Of a DNA stretch of 64,000 bases, positions 59,377 through 64,000 are shown one piece after another. The position numbers and the translations under genes were made by a program. This DNA comes from Dyadobacter sp. CY312 (GTDB lineage Bacteria; Bacteroidota; Bacteroidia; Cytophagales; Spirosomataceae). The notes below the pieces were generated by a model. The model saw nothing but the letters and a program-made list of their open reading frames with translations, did not search any database and was not told where the DNA came from. The DNA is taken from NCBI RefSeq assembly GCF_021390535.1, contig NZ_JAJUXG010000003.1, forward strand, positions 186,001 through 250,000, read 5' to 3'. Numbering within the stretch: position 1 is the stretch's first letter; every line of letters starts with the position of its first letter.

Positions 59377-61363
59377 TCAGTTACCGGTCTACAAGGAAAA
59401 AATAGAAAAACTTAAAGGACCTATATTTGTTTTCGGTGCCAGTGGTTTCATCGGCGCCAATCTTTTCCACGACATCTTCAAAATAAGAAAGGACTGTTAT
59501 GCACTTACGCACGATGCCACCAAGGCATGGCGTCTGAAATTGCTGAATGTTCCTTTCGAAAATATCATTCATTGCGATATACTTTCCAATAATTCTGTAC
59601 TGGAAGTATTTGAAAAGTACAAACCGCAGACCATCTTTAACCTGGCTGCATACGGTGCTTACAGCAAACAAAGCAATGTAAACCTCACCTACGAAACGAA
59701 CGTGATCGGGACGGTGAACATTTTGCAGAACTGTACCCGTGAAATGGTGTACATCCATGCAGGAAGTAGTTCGGAGTATGGTTTTAATTGCACATCGCCC
59801 AAGGAAACAGATCGTGTTGAGCCAAATAGCCACTATGCAGTTTCGAAAGTATCTGCGGCTTATTTACTCGAATACTACGCACGTTTGCAGGATCTGAAAA
59901 CGCTCAATCTCAGGTTGTATTCCATTTATGGATATTGGGAAGAGCCCGACAGACTGGTACCAAAATTGATTGAAAGCGCAAGAAAAAAACAGCTCCCGTC
60001 ACTGGTTTCACCGGACATTAGTCGTGACTTTGTTTTTATAGAAGATTGCGTAGAAGCGTTTCTTGATGCTGCGCTCAATATAAGCAGTGCCACTTCGGGA
60101 AAATCCTATAACATCGCAACGGGTCGCAAGACTACAATCGGTGATCTTGTTGAAACCTCCCGCAGTACTTTCTCTATTGCACAGGAACCGCAATGGGGAA
60201 GTATGTCGAACAGGAAATGGGACCTTGCGGACTGGTACGGTGATCCTTCTGCATTTGAAAACGATTTTGGATGGAAAGCACGTACTTCACTGGAAACCGG
60301 ATTATATAAAACCGAACAGTGGCAGGAAGCGGTAAAATATGAAGAAAGCATTATTCCGGCTTTTGAAAATCCAAAACTGAATCCGGTAATAACGGCCATT
60401 ATTGCTTGTTATAAAGATGCCCAGGCCATTCCTTTCATGTACGAAAGGCTGGTGAAGACATTCAATGAACTGAAAGTACGGTACGAGATCATTTTTGTAA
60501 ATGATAACTCACCCGACAATCAGGAAGAAGTGATCAATAAAATTTGCGACAAAGATCCGAACGTGGTGGGAATCAGCCATTCACGGAATTTTGGTTCGCA
60601 GTCTGCTTTCCTGAGCGGAATGGAAATCGCTACGGGTGATTGTGTGGTTCTGATGGATGGAGACTTACAGGATCCACCTGAAATTATTCCTGCATTTTAC
60701 GAAAAATGGATGGAGGGAAATGACGTGGTTTACGGTGTGCGTGTACAGCGCGAAATGAAACCGCACATTCATTTCTTCTACAAAACATTTTATAAAATTT
60801 TCCAGGGATTGAGTTACATCCCTATACCTCGTGACGCCGGCGATTTCTCGATGATTGATCGCAAGGTTGTGAAAGAACTGGTTGATTTGCCCGAAACAGA
60901 ACAATTCCTTCGCGGACTTAGAGCCTGGGTGGGTTTCAAACAAACGGGCGTTCCTTATGTGCGGCCTGAACGTATGTTTGGTGTTTCGACCAACAACTGG
61001 ACAAAAAACATCTGGTGGGCTAAGAAGGCCATTTTCTCATTCAGTTTCGCTCCGTTGGAATTGATGAGTTATGCCGGTTTCGGTCTTACAGGCTTGTCTA
61101 TTCTGGGTATCATCTGGCAAATCCTGGCGAAGTTTATTTTCTTCCCGGATACACCGAGAGGTATCAGTACGCTCATCGTACTCGTTACCTTGTTTGGCGG
61201 ACTTACCATTCTGGGAATTTCGTTCCTGGGAGAATACATTGCCAAGATATTTGAAGAAACAAAAAAACGTCCGAAGTACATTCGCACCCGCATCAGGCGC
61301 GGTTCCAGATCATACAAAACCGCTGACGAAATAAGGACACTTGTAAAGCAGTTAAGAAAATGA
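59369..61363 (+). CDS. Fused NAD-dependent epimerase/dehydratase (SDR) and GT2 glycosyltransferase
   Basis: A 664-residue two-enzyme fusion. Residues 1-320 are an extended SDR: Rossmann motif GASGFIG (23-29), a nucleotide-sugar site, and the catalytic YAVSK near 156-160 after the AGSSSEYG block. Residues about 338-640 are a GT2: VITAIIACYKDAQAIPFMY, FVNDNSPDNQEE, MDGDLQDPPE near 429, RDAGDFSMID, then two membrane helices (GFGLTGLSILGIIWQIL and LIVLVTLFGGLTILGISFL) and a basic tail. This couples making or modifying an NDP-sugar to its transfer onto a lipid acceptor. It lies between the two transketolase halves, sharing 8- and 4-bp overlaps. Confidence 0.88.
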   Translation: MLDQLPVYKEKIEKLKGPIFVFGASGFIGANLFHDIFKIRKDCYALTHDATKAWRLKLLNVPFENIIHCDILSNNSVLEVFEKYKPQTIFNLAAYGAYSKQSNVNLTYETNVIGTVNILQNCTREMVYIHAGSSSEYGFNCTSPKETDRVEPNSHYAVSKVSAAYLLEYYARLQDLKTLNLRLYSIYGYWEEPDRLVPKLIESARKKQLPSLVSPDISRDFVFIEDCVEAFLDAALNISSATSGKSYNIATGRKTTIGDLVETSRSTFSIAQEPQWGSMSNRKWDLADWYGDPSAFENDFGWKARTSLETGLYKTEQWQEAVKYEESIIPAFENPKLNPVITAIIACYKDAQAIPFMYERLVKTFNELKVRYEIIFVNDNSPDNQEEVINKICDKDPNVVGISHSRNFGSQSAFLSGMEIATGDCVVLMDGDLQDPPEIIPAFYEKWMEGNDVVYGVRVQREMKPHIHFFYKTFYKIFQGLSYIPIPRDAGDFSMIDRKVVKELVDLPETEQFLRGLRAWVGFKQTGVPYVRPERMFGVSTNNWTKNIWWAKKAIFSFSFAPLELMSYAGFGLTGLSILGIIWQILAKFIFFPDTPRGISTLIVLVTLFGGLTILGISFLGEYIAKIFEETKKRPKYIRTRIRRGSRSYKTADEIRTLVKQLRK

Positions 61364-62280
61364 GAAAAGAATTTTCAAACACCATGGAGCAGCTGGCAAC
61401 AGAAGACGACTCGATCGTTTTCATTACCGGTGACCTGGGATATAACGCTCTTGAAAACCTGAAAGCGAAATTGGGCAAACGCTTTATTAACGCCGGAGTT
61501 GCCGAACAGAATATGGTTGGCGTAGCGGCGGGTTTTGCGCACAAAGGATATAAAGTTTTTTGTTACAGCATTGCTCCGTTTATCGTTTACCGATGCCTGG
61601 AACAGTTTCGCAACGACATCTGTTTCAACAACTTACCTGTATTTCTGGTTGGAAATGGCGGTGGTTACGGATATGGGATAATGGGAAGCAGCCACCATGC
61701 GCTGGAAGACATTGCCTGCCTTAGCGGATTGCAGAATGCCAATGTGTGGGTTCCGGCATTTGCCGACGAGGTTGAGCCTGTTTTACAGCAAATTGTAAGT
61801 GATGCCTGCCCCGCGTACCTGCGTCTGGGTGCTGGAAAGACAACTCCTGACAATGCCTATCTGTCCGGATCTTTCAAAGTGATACACCGTGGTGCACAAG
61901 CAGAAACAACCATTTTCGTTTTAGGACCGGTTGCCAATAATGTCATGTCGGCTCTTGGGAGCGGCCCTGAACTTGCTGAGAAAGTGAATGTGATCACAGC
62001 CCTTCATTTTCCATTGAAACTTGAAAATGACATATTGGAACTGGTTCGTAATGCACCCAATATTCTGGTTGCCGAAGAACATATCAGCACCGGTGGTCTT
62101 GCGCAGCAACTTTCTGTACAGCTTTTAGAGAGAGGTATTTCCCCTCGTTCGTTCAAAAGTTTGAAAGCCGAAGGTTATCCGAATGGCAAATACGGTAGCC
62201 AGTCGTATCACCAAAAACTTTCAGGGCTTGATCCTGATTCCATCATCAGTAACATCAATCAACTGTTGATCCCCGCATGA
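61360..62280 (+). CDS. Transketolase C-terminal subunit (split transketolase)
   Basis: A 306-residue protein carrying the pyrimidine-binding and C-terminal halves of transketolase. The catalytic Glu is in FINAGVAEQNMVGVAAG, with GNGGGYGYGIMGSSHHALED and the C-terminal regulatory-like block (ILVAEEHISTGGLAQQLSVQ). It starts with a 4-bp overlap with the fusion gene (ATGA) and ends with the same type of overlap to the next gene. Together with the N-half it should form an a2b2 ThDP enzyme moving two-carbon units to or from sugar phosphates or modified sugars. Confidence 0.92.
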   Translation: MRKEFSNTMEQLATEDDSIVFITGDLGYNALENLKAKLGKRFINAGVAEQNMVGVAAGFAHKGYKVFCYSIAPFIVYRCLEQFRNDICFNNLPVFLVGNGGGYGYGIMGSSHHALEDIACLSGLQNANVWVPAFADEVEPVLQQIVSDACPAYLRLGAGKTTPDNAYLSGSFKVIHRGAQAETTIFVLGPVANNVMSALGSGPELAEKVNVITALHFPLKLENDILELVRNAPNILVAEEHISTGGLAQQLSVQLLERGISPRSFKSLKAEGYPNGKYGSQSYHQKLSGLDPDSIISNINQLLIPA

Positions 62281-63971
62281 CAAAGGGAGTTTTACGTTTA
62301 GTGCTCATCCTGATCATTGCGATCCCGGTCGTTGTATATTTTACGGCCTGGGATTATTATGCCATTAATATCCCTAAATGGGACGACCATCCCCTCAAAG
62401 GATTCATTGACGAATTTGCCCATGCAACCAATTGGAATGGTAAGCTTGCAGCACTTATCAAACAACACAACGAGCATCGGATAACCCTCACAAGGATTTT
62501 CGCGTGGTGGGATTATGCTGTTTTCGGTTCCCTGAATTACCGGCATTTAATGTTCATAGGCAATCTGTTGCTCGTTGGTATCATTCCGCTTTGGTATGTA
62601 ATACTGAAAAACAACAAGAAACCTCTTTTTGCCCTTGTTCCGGTTCCTTTCCTGCTGTTGACGCTCGCCATGTGGGAAAATATGTATTGGGGAATGGCAT
62701 CCATTCAGAATTTTGGTGTGGTGACTCTGGTGCTATGGACGATTTATTTATGTGTAAATCCGAGTAATTACTTATTTGGTTTATCTATCCCATTGGCTTT
62801 GTTGGCAGTGTTCACAAGTCCAAATGCCCTTTTTGTTTTGCCGATAGGCGCTTTTCTCATCGCACTTACGCGTGACAGAAAACGGCTTGCCCTGTATGCA
62901 GCAGCTTCCATTGCAACGATATTTTTCTTTTTCAAATCATACGTCCGGGCGGAATATAATCCGGAATCAAAAGCCTCATTTTTCCAGATAGTAAAAGGGT
63001 ACATGGCGTTTTTGGGGTCTTTTGCGGAATCCTTCCCTGTATTGGACAATTTCCGGGTTTGCTTTCTGCTTGGTTGCGTTCTTTTTCTGGTGGCCGTTTC
63101 AATTGTGTCCACCACCCTTTTCCGTATTATCAGAAATAAGTATACCGTTAAGTTTGAAAAAATAACGGATCTTTTCTGCCTTGGCGCTATACTTTTTATT
63201 CTCGGTACAGCACTCATTGTGGTTTACAGCCGTGCAGGATTCGGAATCGAAGGTCTTGTCACCAGCAAGTATAAAATATATTCGGTACTGTTGCTTTTGG
63301 TGGCGTATTTGTATGTCGTGATTCCGATACGCGGCAGTTTTCAGTCGTCCTACATTACTGCCATCGTTTTCCTGGCTGTCGTTTTCAATATTTTCAGTTA
63401 CCATTACCACCTTGTGGATGCCTTCAATCTGAGGAAGATGTTGGTCACCGATCAGTTTAACTGGACCTATGAGAACAAGGATCTGAAAGCGAAAGAAGAT
63501 ACAGCTTTTGCTGCCAACGTGATGGCGAAAACACCAGTTATTTACGAAAAGTGGCTTTCACTTATTTCAATCGCTGAAAGACAAACCTATGCGGGCAGCT
63601 CCCGCGGATTGGTGAAACTCTACGATGAAACCAGTTTCCAAAAAGAAGCAAATTCATTCAGAGTAGAAAACAAAACCTTCACCAGCCAGCGTTTGCAGGA
63701 TAGTGGAATTTATATTTTGTTCAGTTCAAAAGATAGGTATTATATTTTCCCCGCCGACCGTACCCGCAACAAAAGCAGGAAACAACTTTTTCTGAAACAA
63801 TACTATTTTGCCCCAGGTTTTCATGCCGATATTCCTTTTAATAAAATGAAAAAAGGCACGTACAATGTGGCGTTAGTGAGACAAGACGGAGAGCAAACAG
63901 GCATACTTTTCAAAAATGTAAAAGTAGATGTCCCGGAAGTTGGAGAAAATAAAGTTAAAGTAAACTGGTAA
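62277..63971 (+). CDS. Large multi-spanning membrane protein, last gene of the split transketolase operon
   Basis: A 564-residue inner-membrane protein with about ten hydrophobic helices in residues 1-390 (VLILIIAIPVVVYFTAW, LMFIGNLLLVGIIPLWYVI, ALVPVPFLLLTLAMW) and a soluble C-terminal domain of about 170 residues. This layout, with an early acidic loop (WDDHPLKGFIDEFAHATNW), resembles GT39/GT83-like or O-antigen-type transferases, but no DE-type motif in the expected place is convincing. A role in glycan transfer or export fits the operon. It starts by overlapping the transketolase C-half by 4 bp. Confidence 0.75.
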   Translation: MTKGVLRLVLILIIAIPVVVYFTAWDYYAINIPKWDDHPLKGFIDEFAHATNWNGKLAALIKQHNEHRITLTRIFAWWDYAVFGSLNYRHLMFIGNLLLVGIIPLWYVILKNNKKPLFALVPVPFLLLTLAMWENMYWGMASIQNFGVVTLVLWTIYLCVNPSNYLFGLSIPLALLAVFTSPNALFVLPIGAFLIALTRDRKRLALYAAASIATIFFFFKSYVRAEYNPESKASFFQIVKGYMAFLGSFAESFPVLDNFRVCFLLGCVLFLVAVSIVSTTLFRIIRNKYTVKFEKITDLFCLGAILFILGTALIVVYSRAGFGIEGLVTSKYKIYSVLLLLVAYLYVVIPIRGSFQSSYITAIVFLAVVFNIFSYHYHLVDAFNLRKMLVTDQFNWTYENKDLKAKEDTAFAANVMAKTPVIYEKWLSLISIAERQTYAGSSRGLVKLYDETSFQKEANSFRVENKTFTSQRLQDSGIYILFSSKDRYYIFPADRTRNKSRKQLFLKQYYFAPGFHADIPFNKMKKGTYNVALVRQDGEQTGILFKNVKVDVPEVGENKVKVNW

Positions 63972-63973
63972 CC

Positions 63974-64000
63974 ATGCACGTAACTTCTAGGGGACATATT
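63974..64000 (+). CDS. Possible start of a next gene, cut by the window edge
   Basis: An ATG 2 bp after the previous stop opens nine codons before the window ends. The close spacing matches the coupled style of this operon, but nine codons cannot identify anything. Confidence 0.25.

Noticed and set aside
1-64000. rRNA, tRNA and integrase-bounded islands
   Set aside because: No cloverleaf-like or rRNA sequence was seen by eye, and no tRNA-adjacent integrase or direct attachment repeats; a covariance-model scan would be needed to be certain about tRNAs.

Overview
The window looks like chromosomal DNA of a Bacteroidota bacterium, most likely a Cytophagales member close to Dyadobacter or another Spirosomaceae (genus is a guess, phylum is firm). 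Supporting signs are a type IX secretion C-terminal domain, an ECF sigma / FecR / TonB-receptor triad with STN and carboxypeptidase-regulatory-like domains, SARP-like and Nudix-like regulators, few Shine-Dalgarno sequences, and several TAnnTTTG promoter boxes of the Bacteroidota type. No rRNA, tRNA, CRISPR array or prophage was seen.

Layout. 0-9 kb is a glycan-degradation block: the end of a GH71/99-like gene, a membrane-spanning kelch/SARP-type regulator, a GH92 alpha-mannosidase and a second GH71/99-like enzyme with a T9SS tail. 9-19 kb holds a TPR protein, then a minus-strand series: ECF sigma, FecR, TonB receptor, PQQ-type sugar dehydrogenase with a cytochrome c module, and a xylose-isomerase-like protein. 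19-25 kb has an ankyrin lipoprotein, an amidohydrolase, an AraC regulator, an ABC exporter and a Gfo/Idh/MocA oxidoreductase. 25-31 kb contains a GH130 enzyme converging on two GT4 glycosyltransferases, one fused to an alpha/alpha-barrel domain, and a 37-residue basic protein. 31-35 kb has an S33 hydrolase, a 7TM / histidine kinase / response regulator operon and an unrecognised protein.

35-47 kb is mostly housekeeping: prfC, ppa, a GT2, tRNA1(Val) methyltransferase, RNase HI, pepT, an NTP pyrophosphohydrolase, a MarC protein, a Nudix-family regulator, a class V aminotransferase and dapA. Its gaps carry short degenerate repeats and a 738-bp gene-poor stretch with a likely structured RNA and a C10 tract. 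47-50 kb is an accessory island: two unrecognised small genes, a REP-associated tyrosine transposase (RAYT) and a lipoprotein, packed with two palindromic repeat families. 50-58 kb returns to core and envelope genes: ligA, rpe, a DUF4038 glycosidase-like protein, an OmpA/PD40 protein and a GT39-type transferase.

The last 5.5 kb is a tightly coupled four-gene operon: transketolase N-half, a fused SDR epimerase-GT2, transketolase C-half and a large membrane protein, with 4-8 bp overlaps. It looks like a glycan or unusual-sugar pathway and is one of the two strongest candidates for something not well described. The other is the RAYT with its two repeat families.
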